64,000 bases of DNA from a virus. Below the pieces are notes generated by a model. That model was given only the letters and a program-made list of their open reading frames with translations, searched no databases and had not been told where the DNA came from. Position 1 is the stretch's first letter. Each line of letters opens with the position of its first letter. Where the stretch lies: positions 18,877 to 82,876 of IMG/VR virus record IMGVR_UViG_3300042868_013845, one strand, 5' to 3'. This document shows, one piece after another, positions 43,952-51,565 of this stretch. Position numbers and translations under genes: made by a program.

Positions 43952-44952
43952 CTTGGATATATTTTTACATTATCACTTCGCTTTGCTAGATCAAAACTAT
44001 CTGGGAAAATCCAGTTATATGGTATGCGTTTAGTTGGTCGTTTCTCACCTCGACCAATCGCGAGATGTTTCCATGCGAAGCATGTTTTATCTTCACAATT
44101 TAACATCCTTTGACTTGTCATAGGATTACGTGGATCCTCACAAAGTATTTTCATTTGATGCAGCCAAAGTTCTGCTTGTTTGTTAAGTGGTATAAATTCA
44201 CCCTCTTCATCAACATCGTATTTGACTTTGCCATTAAGATTATCACCACCAAAGATTTGATGCAAGCCATCAAAGTGTCCAGTGCCACCAAAAAGTAAAC
44301 TTTCAGGATCAACGAGATGTGGATAGCTCATTGCTATATAGCGTGCAGTATTTTTACAAGGATAGAGTGGACTGCGGAAATTTTGAGCTTTCTTAAAATA
44401 GGCCTCAAGCTTTTTAGCAAAGCCCATCATTGTATATGGCTTATCGCGACCTTCAAAAATATCCTTTAAGTCATGAGCAGCTCTTAATGGTCCATCAAGC
44501 AACCACTCTTTTACATTAGTGCCCTTTGGATAATAGATTTGGAAAAGATCATTACGAGCATGTCGATTATGTGCAAAATGTTCGCGTGTTGCATCAACGC
44601 CATGATCCTTTAATAGTTTGAAAGTTCCCCAGTGTTCATTGCTAAAACTAAATACAAGTGTATAGAATAATCGATCAACTGGATCAGTTACCTCTGCCAT
44701 CTCATAGCAATATGGATGTTCATGCCAATGCAATCGATGACTAAAGATTTGATAGTCATCGCGTAACAATCGATCATCTCGTTCGTCAAAGACTCGACAA
44801 AAATTAAAAAAAGCTTCTAGTCGCGTATCGAGGCTATGCTCTCTCATCCAACTATCTTTAGGCTTTTTGCCCTTCATTGCCACATCGACAAGTTCTGGCC
44901 AAACAATATCAATTGTTGGCTCATCAATAAATTCGCTTAAACTGTTTTGCAT
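43948..44952 (-). CDS. Unknown helical, Trp/His-rich protein, 334 residues
   Basis: I cannot assign this protein. It is helical and rich in aromatic and charged residues: LEAFFNFCRVFDERDDRLLR (near residue 46), SHRLHWHEHPYCYEM, LLFGGTGHFDGLHQIFGG (near 220), MLNCEDKTCFAWKHLAIG with a possible metal site. General character (Trp-rich helices, a Gly-rich turn, conserved Cys/His near the end) recalls the helical base-modification transferase/pyrophosphorylase families of hypermodified phages, but I see no decisive motif. It overlaps the preceding gene by 16 bases and the following by 4. Confidence 0.6.
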   Translation of the reverse strand: MQNSLSEFIDEPTIDIVWPELVDVAMKGKKPKDSWMREHSLDTRLEAFFNFCRVFDERDDRLLRDDYQIFSHRLHWHEHPYCYEMAEVTDPVDRLFYTLVFSFSNEHWGTFKLLKDHGVDATREHFAHNRHARNDLFQIYYPKGTNVKEWLLDGPLRAAHDLKDIFEGRDKPYTMMGFAKKLEAYFKKAQNFRSPLYPCKNTARYIAMSYPHLVDPESLLFGGTGHFDGLHQIFGGDNLNGKVKYDVDEEGEFIPLNKQAELWLHQMKILCEDPRNPMTSQRMLNCEDKTCFAWKHLAIGRGEKRPTKRIPYNWIFPDSFDLAKRSDNVKIYPR

Positions 44953-46082
44953 AGATCTTTATATTGTTGCACGCTCATGCCTGCACTCTTAATTATAGCG
45001 TCATCACTTGGATGATTTTTCATGCCGTTGAATGTTTTGATTAGACCATGTTCTAACATAGCCTTTTGTCGGCCATAAGGATGGTCCTTGATGCGACAGC
45101 TACTCCATATTGAGTCAAGATCAAGATGATCATAGTCTGCGCCTGGTCGAATATAATTTTCGATCCAGCGAATAAAATCACAACAAACATCCTCTGCGTT
45201 ATATGGCACACTACCAGTGTCTGCATAGATACGCATCATAATCTGATCAAGAAAATAATCATTTGACATTTTAACAGTTGGCTTTGCAAGATAGCCAATG
45301 CATTCACGAGCGTTTGTGCCATAATAGAATAGACTATCTCGATGCACAAATTCTGGCAGCCAATCTGCAATGTCAGCCACAATTGCAGCATATTGAAATG
45401 CATAGCGCTTTAAGCCATGCGCACTATTCCAATCAAGCATCCAATCTCCAATCTCGCGAAGTGTCTGACGACCGCCAACTTCAAGAAAGCGTGCAAGAGC
45501 AAATGCTAATTTAGGTGCATATTCACAGAGATAATAATCACCTCCACGTTTATAACCGGCTGGAGGTTTTGGAAAGCTTGGAAATTGATAGCCACAACTT
45601 GTATAAAATGGCTTTGGATGATTCTTAACAATAGTTGTCATGTCATCAATACTCTGAGCAGTGTGTAAATTAAAGAGCAGTGTATTATGATAGCCACTTG
45701 GTTTTGTAGCATAGTTAATAGCACTGCCACATACACGATGCAAGATAAAGACATAAAGCCATTCTGGTAAACCAAAGCTCTGTCGTTTATCAGTCCAGTT
45801 TTGAGCAACGGCAACTCTATAGGCATGCGCTTCTCCACTATCCATTTTGCTCCAATATGGATGGCTTTCACTCCAGCCATAGAATGCATCATTAATGATC
45901 TGACTAAAGCCAGCATATTTTCGTTCAACGACATCATATAGTTCAACGTTTTCCATTAGAGTATCATCTACGCCACTCTGAGCATAGGGCACACTTCCAA
46001 GATTGCATAGTCTTTGTTGCTTCTCAGCTAGACTATAATATCTCAAAAACTCATCATAATATTCAGTGGTTTCTATTTTCAT
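44937..46082 (-). CDS. Unknown helical protein, 381 residues, first gene of the cassette
   Basis: Start chosen at the ATG 46080-46082, one base after the ligase stop (TGATATG); an ATG seven codons upstream inside the ligase gene is possible. The protein is mainly helical: LPEWLYVFILHRVCGSAINY (near residue 115), YKRGGDYYLCEYAPKLAFAL (near 185), YAFQYAAIVADIADWLPEFV (near 235), SLFYYGTNARECIGYL. The 'W..y..HR.cGS..nY' and 'YYGxNAxE' blocks look like active-site blocks of an enzyme family I cannot name; a DNA-base or nucleotide modification enzyme is a guess from context. Confidence 0.6.
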   Translation of the reverse strand: MKIETTEYYDEFLRYYSLAEKQQRLCNLGSVPYAQSGVDDTLMENVELYDVVERKYAGFSQIINDAFYGWSESHPYWSKMDSGEAHAYRVAVAQNWTDKRQSFGLPEWLYVFILHRVCGSAINYATKPSGYHNTLLFNLHTAQSIDDMTTIVKNHPKPFYTSCGYQFPSFPKPPAGYKRGGDYYLCEYAPKLAFALARFLEVGGRQTLREIGDWMLDWNSAHGLKRYAFQYAAIVADIADWLPEFVHRDSLFYYGTNARECIGYLAKPTVKMSNDYFLDQIMMRIYADTGSVPYNAEDVCCDFIRWIENYIRPGADYDHLDLDSIWSSCRIKDHPYGRQKAMLEHGLIKTFNGMKNHPSDDAIIKSAGMSVQQYKDLCKTV

Positions 46083-46083
46083 A

Positions 46084-47202
46084 TCAATCAATGCCACGAC
46101 CATCGCGCAGTCTTGTTATATATGGAAATCTTGGAATGCCATCAGGCGTGAGGTTGAAATATGTGCAGGTTGCAAATGATCCAACATAAGCTTCACGATT
46201 CACAAGCAAATCTTTGAGAAATTCATGATTGCCTTTGATATTGCTATTGAATGTGCGGCCATCTGGATGGCGACATACTGCAAATCCAGCCATGCCACTC
46301 TTATTGCCATTGCCTTCACCAATCTCTATAATCTCATATTCATCATCTTGAAATTCTTTACGTTTGAGAAGATTAGCGCTGCGTTTAAATTCATAGTGAC
46401 TATCAGGCACACGAACCATCTGGCCTTCAAAGCCATCCTCAAGATATTCTCCATAGAGAGCATCAAGCTCGGCTTGATTGTTAGCAATACTCGTCGCTAC
46501 CGCAACAAAGCTTTGTGGTAGACGTTGCACAATTTCAAAGACACTTTGCATGCGAGCAAGAAATCGCACTGGCTTTTGTGGATCAATTATACAATCATAG
46601 ATGTGATATTTGATTTTTGATTCACACTCGTCAAGATCTGCTGCTGTGGGCTTTGTCTTTTTGATTAGACTGCTAATCTTATTAAAGTCATGCTTAAGCT
46701 CGTGACTATAAAGCTCACCATCAAGAATTGCATGAGGATGACTATCAAAAAAGCCTTTCAACTCTTTTGTCAAAAAATCAACTGTCATCCAGCGTTTACC
46801 GCTTCGAGTCCATGCACCATTTGCATCAATCCAACAACGCATGCCATCAAGCTTTGGCTGTGAGGCAAGAGGAAAGCTGACCTTATCCTGGCGATCTTCC
46901 CACTTTTTAGCAAGCATTGGAGAAATTTTGACTGCTGATGAGTTGCAACTCTCCTGATTAGGATTATAGCCGCTATCAACCTTTTTTTGCCATTTGGCTT
47001 GTGCTTCAAACATTGCTTGCTCATCAAGTGTTCGGTGATTAGCTCTGCCAACATTTGTTGCCATGACTTTAAACCATTCGCTAGTGACGATCTTGCCACC
47101 AACTAGTCCGCTGTGAGTGCGATAGCCAGTTTCGTTAACTTCAACTGTCCATTGACGAATGCCATTAAGGCTATCTTTTTTGTATAGTGTATCGAGTTTC
47201 AT
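46084..47202 (-). CDS. ATP-dependent DNA ligase with N-terminal WGR-like domain, 372 residues
   Basis: Residues 1-60 (LYKKDSLNGIRQWTVEV, TYRTHSGLVGGK-like) form a WGR-like domain often fused to phage ligases. The adenylation core follows: SQPKLDGMRCWID (about 113-125, motif I KxDGxR with the nucleophile Lys), AILDGELY (motif III), EGQMVRV (motif IV), LLKRKEFQDDE (motif V), then the OB domain to SFATCTYFNLTPDGIPRFPY. It joins Okazaki fragments in place of T4 gp30. Its ATG overlaps the stop of a 17-codon ORF (ATGA). Confidence 0.92.
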   Translation of the reverse strand: MKLDTLYKKDSLNGIRQWTVEVNETGYRTHSGLVGGKIVTSEWFKVMATNVGRANHRTLDEQAMFEAQAKWQKKVDSGYNPNQESCNSSAVKISPMLAKKWEDRQDKVSFPLASQPKLDGMRCWIDANGAWTRSGKRWMTVDFLTKELKGFFDSHPHAILDGELYSHELKHDFNKISSLIKKTKPTAADLDECESKIKYHIYDCIIDPQKPVRFLARMQSVFEIVQRLPQSFVAVATSIANNQAELDALYGEYLEDGFEGQMVRVPDSHYEFKRSANLLKRKEFQDDEYEIIEIGEGNGNKSGMAGFAVCRHPDGRTFNSNIKGNHEFLKDLLVNREAYVGSFATCTYFNLTPDGIPRFPYITRLRDGRGID

Positions 47203-47252
47203 TCTAAGGTCCAGTCAAGTTCGTCGAGATCAATAATAGTATCTTCGTTCAT
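47199..47252 (-). CDS. 17-residue ORF coupled to the ligase gene
   Basis: ATG at 47250-47252, then NEDTIIDLDELDWTLE and a TGA overlapping the ligase ATG (ATGA). A sigma-70-like promoter ends six bases before this ATG. A very acidic 17-residue peptide placed this way could serve to load ribosomes on a leaderless message and hand them to the ligase gene. The coding status is inferred from this geometry only. Confidence 0.5.
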   Translation of the reverse strand: MNEDTIIDLDELDWTLE

Positions 47253-47258
47253 GGCCTG

Positions 47259-47287
47259 ATAATACCATAAAATGAGCGATTTGTACA
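47259..47287 (-). promoter_or_regulatory. Sigma-70-type promoter for the ligase unit
   Basis: Minus-strand -35 TGTACA, 17-nt spacer, -10 TATTAT at about 47259-47264, six bases before the ATG of the 17-codon ORF. It lies right beside the terminator of the opposite gene block. Confidence 0.6.
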
Positions 47288-47288
47288 C

Positions 47289-47324
47289 AAAAAAAGAGCC
47301 AGAATCTAAAAAAATTCTGGCTCT
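47289..47324 (-). terminator. Rho-independent terminator
   Basis: An 11-bp perfect stem AGAGCCAGAAT/ATTCTGGCTCT with an 8-nt loop, followed on the minus strand by a run of seven T. It ends the late unit that includes the 47349-48143 gene, separating it from the early ligase unit. Confidence 0.85.
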
Positions 47325-47348
47325 CAGGGTCAGGGGAGTTGTCCAGCC

Positions 47349-48143
47349 TTATTGCATAAGACTTTTTAAATATTTTTCGTTGTTGTGCGTAAGCTCACCT
47401 TTTTTCAAAGCATCAAGTACAAAGCGCATTAGGCCAAATTCCGGGCCATCTTTAACTTTTTCAAAGAACTTTTTATCAACGATTTCTTTTGCTGCGGCAA
47501 TTGCATCATCTTGATCTTTCCAAACAAAGACTGTTGAAAATACTTCTTTGTCATCTTCATAGACAGTTGGACGATAACCACGAGGATTGCTATTATAGGT
47601 TGTGCCTACTTTATAGTCTTCGTAATCTTCGAATTCAGAGCTATCCTCTTCAAGTTCAGAAGATTCAGATTTAACTTTAGAGCTTTTAACATAATTAAAC
47701 CATTTGCCATCGCGAGCTCTTGTATTATAGATAGGTCGAACTTCATCAATATAATATTGTGCAGCTTCAACAGCATCGCTTTCTTCTTCCCAAGATTCTT
47801 GGCTTAAAAATACAATTGATGAACCACGTGTTACGCGAGCTCTATATCCTCCAAATTTGCTTTTTTCTGCAGAAGCCTCTAAACCTCCAGGAGCTTCTTC
47901 AAGACTATCACCTCTTAGGATTTTGCTAGCAGCATCAGTCAAACTAATTGAAGAATTTGCTTTAGTCTCTTTTTCTTCTGCTTTTTCAGTGCGCTTAATC
48001 TCGGTTACAAGAGCCCCAAGATTAGCAATAACACCTTCAAGAGTATCAGCAACAATAGCAGATACACTACTAGATGTACGTCGACGTAAAAATTTTACTT
48101 CGACTCTATATCTTTCGATTTGTTTGTCTAATAGCTCTTTCAT
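47349..48143 (-). CDS. Unknown late protein with an internal capsid-targeting-like element, 264 residues
   Basis: Residues 1-65 are coiled-coil and Arg-rich (RRRTSSSVSAIVADTLEGV). At about 73-94 it contains ISLTDAASKILRGDSLEEAP, which matches the N-terminal element of the small late proteins nearby (LLEAATDILLN...LTEA), including an L-E-E/A cleavage-type site. Two repeats of a small beta-alpha domain follow (SKFGGYRARVTRGSSIVFLS and NPRGYRPTVYEDDKEVFSTV, each ending 'EE/DQDDA.EAA...I'). These resemble DUF1508-type domains but lack its hallmark. It probably shares the late promoter at 48662-48669. Confidence 0.6.
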   Translation of the reverse strand: MKELLDKQIERYRVEVKFLRRRTSSSVSAIVADTLEGVIANLGALVTEIKRTEKAEEKETKANSSISLTDAASKILRGDSLEEAPGGLEASAEKSKFGGYRARVTRGSSIVFLSQESWEEESDAVEAAQYYIDEVRPIYNTRARDGKWFNYVKSSKVKSESSELEEDSSEFEDYEDYKVGTTYNSNPRGYRPTVYEDDKEVFSTVFVWKDQDDAIAAAKEIVDKKFFEKVKDGPEFGLMRFVLDALKKGELTHNNEKYLKSLMQ

Positions 48144-48146
48144 ATA

Positions 48147-48653
48147 TTATTTAGCCTTTTTAATTAGACGAAGATCGCTAAGAACATAGTCTCTACTGCC
48201 GATTTTTCGTTTGTTAAAGGTGATCGTTGTCTTTGGAAGATCTTTAGCTTTAAAGGTAACACTATTGCCTCCTAAGGCAACTACAACACCAAAGTTGGTA
48301 ATATCGTGAATGTCAAGCTCTGCAACCTTTGCTGCGATGTTATCAACTTCTGTGGCTTCTTCAAGATCATGCTGCTCATCATCTTCTTCTGACTCAGAAG
48401 CTTCATATAATCCAGCTTTTTTAAAGGCACTGATTAAAGCGCTATATCCTCTGTCAAATTCATCAAATGATTTATTCATATCACTATCATAAAAATTATG
48501 ATAAAGAGCCAATGTTGCTTTTCTAATAGTATCAAAAAGATCCTTTGCTCCAAGCTTTTCCCAGTTGACGGCAGGTGCTGCTTCAGCTACAACTGATTCT
48601 GGACGGTTAAGCAACATATCAGTTGCAGCTTCTAGTAATGTTTTATTTTTCAT
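48147..48653 (-). CDS. Small late protein with capsid-targeting-like N-terminus, 168 residues
   Basis: The N-terminus MKNKTLLEAATDMLLNRPES shares its pattern with six nearby proteins and is followed by V-V-A-E/A, a T4 gp21-type prohead protease site (hydrophobic-x-Glu before a small residue) at residue 24. The rest is a helical segment (WEKLGAKDLFDTIRKATLAL), an acidic linker (SESEEDDEQHDLEEA) and a small strand-rich end (SVTFKAKDLPKTTITFNKR). I infer an internal head protein that is packaged and processed; function unknown. Its own late promoter lies 8 nt upstream. Confidence 0.62.
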   Translation of the reverse strand: MKNKTLLEAATDMLLNRPESVVAEAAPAVNWEKLGAKDLFDTIRKATLALYHNFYDSDMNKSFDEFDRGYSALISAFKKAGLYEASESEEDDEQHDLEEATEVDNIAAKVAELDIHDITNFGVVVALGGNSVTFKAKDLPKTTITFNKRKIGSRDYVLSDLRLIKKAK

Positions 48654-48661
48654 GCTATTCT

Positions 48662-48669
48662 TATTTATA
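48662..48669 (-). promoter_or_regulatory. T4-type late promoter
   Basis: Minus-strand TATAAATA (perfect), 8 nt before the ATG at 48651-48653. Confidence 0.78.
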
Positions 48670-48694
48670 CTTTTATTAATCTTAATTATAAAAA

Positions 48695-49021
48695 TGGTGG
48701 AGATAACGGGAGTCGAACCCGTGTCCGCGACGTCTGCCTTTATGCCTTCTACAACTTAGCTATGTGGTCTCGACCATAGCGATCTAGGCTGATATCGGTT
48801 GCCCCGAACACTATTTCTCGGCAAGTGTTCAACCTATCAAACATTCGAGTTTGAATCTATCCTATATCGTCATGCTATCTAAATATAGGAGTCATTAGAA
48901 GCATGCTTACTTAAGCAGCAAGAGCGAGTGTATTTTCGCCGTTTGTTTTTGTGCCAGAAGGGATGGCGCCCATGTGTTGCAGCATATCAGCTCAACGTTA
49001 CGTCGAAACCAAAATATCCCC
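48695..49021 (-). ncRNA. ssrA: tmRNA (one-piece)
   Basis: The 5' end GGGGATATTTTGGTTTCGAC carries the conserved D-loop-like TTCGAC of tmRNA. It pairs over 7 bp (G3.U wobble) with the 3' end TATCTCC, followed by A and an encoded CCA. The 3' T arm is GGGTTCGACTCCC. The tag frame ends ...G-E-N-T-L-A-L-A-A then TAA (stop at 48911-48913), very close to proteobacterial-type ANDENYALAA. Total length about 327 nt. tmRNA with SmpB rescues stalled ribosomes and tags the product for proteolysis. It lies 5 nt downstream of a late gene with no clear promoter of its own. Confidence 0.92.
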
Positions 49022-49025
49022 TAAA

Positions 49026-49781
49026 TTAATCTGGTATGTCAAAGATGGTGGCAAGATCTAAAGGTTGAGCAATATCGAAAAGAAATATTTTTTCAGCAGC
49101 GATCAAATGACCTTTAAGTTCTTTGAGCTCGGTCGCATATTGTTTAGTCTCAGGACCCATTGCTTTTTCAAGTCTTGAGTTCTTCATCATAACTAATTCA
49201 TCAAGAAAGTCAAATATATCCGTGATCTTTTTGACTACGTTTTGTGTGTTATTCATCTTGGCCTCAGTTAGAGCTGGTGCTGCATCTTCAACCAAATCTG
49301 CTTTTGAAATGTTTTTAGCTGCTACAACCATTGCTTTTGCAAATTCTTTGAATTGTAGTGCATTTTCTGTGGTTACTCGTGCATCAGTGTTACTGCCACT
49401 ATCATTATAGTGTTTATATCCAGACCAGCCCTGGCCAGAGCCGTCATCAGTATTGACCAGACCTTCAGGAATTTTTGCAAAGACTAAATCGCCGTCGCGC
49501 TTGTTTTTATAGATTACACAGCCCTCACCACAATAGATCATGCCTTCAACTGGCTTGCCATTACGCTTAGTGTATTCTTCTTTGGCATTAGCTTTAATTC
49601 CACCGTCAAGCATTGGTTTGCCAACGCGATTAGCATTTGCTTTTAGAAAGTTCGCATAGTTATGTTTACCTTTTTTAGTCCAAACAAAAAGATCAGAATT
49701 ATTTTCTTCTGCTTCTACTACTTGTTTTGGCGCATCTTCATTCAGAAGAAACGCTGTTGCTGTTTTGATTAAGTCTTGCAT
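49026..49781 (-). CDS. Late protein with capsid-targeting-like N-terminus, 251 residues
   Basis: The N-terminus MQDLIKTATAFLLNEDAPKQ followed by V-V-E/A (residue 23) has the same hydrophobic helix and gp21-type site as the neighbouring small late proteins. The body (residues 30-165) contains a compact domain with YCGEGCVIYKNKRDGDLVFA and GQGWSGYKHYND. A helical C-terminus includes a second V-E-D-A/A site (DLVEDAAPALTEA). I know no homologue of the domain. I infer a packaged internal protein. A late promoter lies 9 nt upstream. Confidence 0.62.
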   Translation of the reverse strand: MQDLIKTATAFLLNEDAPKQVVEAEENNSDLFVWTKKGKHNYANFLKANANRVGKPMLDGGIKANAKEEYTKRNGKPVEGMIYCGEGCVIYKNKRDGDLVFAKIPEGLVNTDDGSGQGWSGYKHYNDSGSNTDARVTTENALQFKEFAKAMVVAAKNISKADLVEDAAPALTEAKMNNTQNVVKKITDIFDFLDELVMMKNSRLEKAMGPETKQYATELKELKGHLIAAEKIFLFDIAQPLDLATIFDIPD

Positions 49782-49790
49782 ATGTAATAG

Positions 49791-49798
49791 TATTTATA
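49791..49798 (-). promoter_or_regulatory. T4-type late promoter
   Basis: Minus-strand TATAAATA (perfect), 9 nt before the ATG at 49779-49781. It may also supply the tmRNA precursor. Confidence 0.75.
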
Positions 49799-49880
49799 TT
49801 TTTTATTGTTTTAGTCTGACGAGACTTTAAAGTTTTTATTTGTTATCGAGGAGTAGCAAATCTAATACTCTTAATCATAT

Positions 49881-49888
49881 TATAAATA
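49881..49888 (+). promoter_or_regulatory. T4-type late promoter (plus strand)
   Basis: TATAAATA (perfect), 7 nt before the ATG of the fucosyltransferase-like gene at 49896. Confidence 0.78.
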
Positions 49889-49895
49889 AAAATAT

Positions 49896-50720
49896 ATGTT
49901 AATTAATGCATTCACTCATACAGAAAATTTACCCGGAAATTGCGGTTGTGGATTCGGTGACTATATTAGAGGCAGTTTGGCTCTCTATCAAGCGGCAAAA
50001 GAAATGAATTTGCAATTTCGTATGGATCTTTCAAATCATGCTATTGGAAAATATTTAGTAGGGCATGAAGTTCCAACAGGCAATAGACCTGATGAACTGT
50101 TCCGAAACTTTAATCTTTATGGGAAACCTAATTTAAAAAAATATATCAATCGCCACTTTTGGAAAGTAAATCAAAATCCAAATCAAAATCCAACTGTTCA
50201 TCACAGATATGTCATGCTATGTAATAGTTTTCCAGATTATCCTCTCTCCGAAGACTGCAAAGAATATGTGAGATCTCAGATGATGCCCAATGAACAACTA
50301 GAAAAAATCATCGCTCGAAATCAACGAAAAAATGATTATGTGAGTATTCATATACGCACAGGTGATTGGGTTGGATTTTCCGAAAATGATAATGCGACCG
50401 AAGAGCTAGCTGAAAAAATTAGCGATAGCATAAAAGAGGTAAAGTCTCAAGCGGTTGGCAGAAAAATCTTTGTGTTTAGTGATAGCATGAAGCTAAAGGA
50501 ATTGCTTAAAAAGCAACACAAGATAAGCTATACAGAAACCATTCCTTCACATAGTATGCATGCTAACAGTAATAGCCAAGATATGCTTGTTGATTGGTTT
50601 ATGATACAATATTCACAGCATATCTATCAATTCACCAATGACTATCATAGCTGGGGATCAGGCTTTAGTGATAGTGCATCATGGTTAAGAGATGTGCCCA
50701 TTACTAAATTTAAATTTTAG
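49896..50720 (+). CDS. Fucosyltransferase-like glycosyltransferase, 274 residues
   Basis: GNCGCGFGDYIRGSLALYQA (about 15-34) is the N-terminal glycine loop, and YVSIHIRTGDW (near 148-158) is motif I (HxRxGD) of alpha-1,2/1,6-fucosyltransferases (GT11/GT23, NodZ-like), which binds the GDP-sugar. IFVFSDSMKLKELL is the second conserved block. It is the only plus-strand gene of this region and has its own late promoter, so a late sugar transfer, for instance on virion proteins or cell surface, is the simplest reading. Donor and acceptor are unknown. Confidence 0.72.
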   Translation: MLINAFTHTENLPGNCGCGFGDYIRGSLALYQAAKEMNLQFRMDLSNHAIGKYLVGHEVPTGNRPDELFRNFNLYGKPNLKKYINRHFWKVNQNPNQNPTVHHRYVMLCNSFPDYPLSEDCKEYVRSQMMPNEQLEKIIARNQRKNDYVSIHIRTGDWVGFSENDNATEELAEKISDSIKEVKSQAVGRKIFVFSDSMKLKELLKKQHKISYTETIPSHSMHANSNSQDMLVDWFMIQYSQHIYQFTNDYHSWGSGFSDSASWLRDVPITKFKF

Positions 50721-50750
50721 TATAAAAATATTTTCTATGTCTTTTAAAAT

Positions 50751-50825
50751 TGGTGCCACCGGGGAATTACGATATCCCGACCTCGCCGTTATGAGCAGCG
50801 CGTTCTGCCTCTGAACTACGGTGGC
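50751..50825 (-). tRNA. tRNA-Met/Ile2 (CAU), elongator type
   Basis: Acceptor GCCACCG/CGGTGGC, loop CTCATAA, encoded CCA. G1-C72 excludes an initiator; Met versus lysidine-modified Ile cannot be told apart here. The T arm is unusual: loop ATCGTAA with a T53.T61 mismatch. Confidence 0.85.
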
Positions 50826-50827
50826 TT

Positions 50828-50902
50828 TGGAGCTCTGAGCCGGATTCGAACCGACATAAAGAGGGGTTGCAATCCTCCGAGTAGCCATTCCCCCATCAGA
50901 GC
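50828..50902 (-). tRNA. tRNA-Cys (GCA)
   Basis: Acceptor GCTCTGA/TCAGAGC, anticodon loop TTGCAAC, T arm CGGTTCGAATCCG, U73 as in bacterial tRNA-Cys, encoded CCA. One A-C mismatch at the base of the anticodon loop. Confidence 0.88.
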
Positions 50903-50905
50903 ATT

Positions 50906-51274
50906 CTATTCTTTTGAATAGTCTTTTGGTTTTTTGCTTTGCAGATATACTTCGCCATAGGCTTCAAGTATGCCAGTCAAGCTTTGAAATTCTTTTTGAC
51001 TTAAACTGTCAAGATTTTTTAGTTTTGCATAAGCTTTTTTATAACGCTCTTTGAAAAGATCACAACGAGTTTCGGTGTCTTTCTTTTCCCAGCGTTTAGC
51101 ATTCAAATATGGCTTAAGCTTTGCACCAAAATGATAAAAACTTAATATGGCAAATTTGCCTCGATCTTCACTTGTATCAGCCAGTTTCTTTGCAGCTTCA
51201 TAGCGCTTGCGGACAAATGCTGGAAATAGAACATCGCTAATTAGCTTTTCTGCTTTTTCGAAGAGTGAGATCAT
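50906..51274 (-). CDS. Unknown late helical protein, 122 residues
   Basis: A basic, fully helical protein (KLISDVLFPAFVRKRYEAAK, then LNAKRWEKKDTETRCDLFKE, ending LTGILEAYGEVYLQSKKP). I do not recognise it. Unlike its neighbours it lacks the hydrophobic MK..LLEAA..LL element. It sits between a tRNA-Cys and a tRNA-Val and has a perfect late promoter 5 nt before the ATG. Confidence 0.65.
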   Translation of the reverse strand: MISLFEKAEKLISDVLFPAFVRKRYEAAKKLADTSEDRGKFAILSFYHFGAKLKPYLNAKRWEKKDTETRCDLFKERYKKAYAKLKNLDSLSQKEFQSLTGILEAYGEVYLQSKKPKDYSKE

Positions 51275-51279
51275 GTTTC

Positions 51280-51287
51280 TATTTATA
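51280..51287 (-). promoter_or_regulatory. T4-type late promoter
   Basis: Minus-strand TATAAATA (perfect), 5 nt before the ATG at 51272-51274; it fills the gap after the tRNA-Val gene. Confidence 0.78.
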
Positions 51288-51290
51288 AAA

Positions 51291-51366
51291 TGGTACGCGA
51301 TGACGGGCTCGAACCGCCGACCTCATCCGTGTAAAGGATATGCTCTACCAATTGAGCTAATCGCGC
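51291..51366 (-). tRNA. tRNA-Val (UAC)
   Basis: Acceptor GCGCGAT/ATCGCGT (G1.U72), anticodon loop TTTACAC, T loop TTCGAGC, encoded CCA. Confidence 0.92.
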
Positions 51367-51377
51367 ATTATGAAATT

Positions 51378-51466
51378 TGGCGGAAGCCGTGGGGTTCGAA
51401 CCCACGAGGGCTTTATAGGCCCCAGCTGTTTTCAAGACAGTGTCCTCGTCCATCCGGGCGACTTCC
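51378..51466 (-). tRNA. tRNA-Ser (UGA)
   Basis: Class II tRNA with long variable arm, acceptor GGAAGTC/GGCTTCC, loop CTTGAAA, T arm GTGGGTTCGAACCCCAC, G73, encoded CCA. Confidence 0.93.
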
Positions 51467-51471
51467 ATATT

Positions 51472-51555
51472 TGGTGCGCAGGGTGGGACTCGAACCCACA
51501 AGCCTCGCGGCAACAGCTTCTAAGACTGCCGTGTATACCATTCCACCACCTGCGC
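51472..51555 (-). tRNA. tRNA-Leu (UAG)
   Basis: Class II, acceptor GCGCAGG/CCTGCGC, loop CTTAGAA, A73, encoded CCA. It is the only clear Leu tRNA in the window. Confidence 0.92.
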
Positions 51556-51565
51556 TTTTTAAAAT

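Noticed and set aside
42033-46082. Confident assignment of the cassette to thymine hypermodification
   Set aside because: No 5-hydroxymethyl-dUMP synthase, base kinase or clear transferase motif is visible in the window; it remains a hypothesis.
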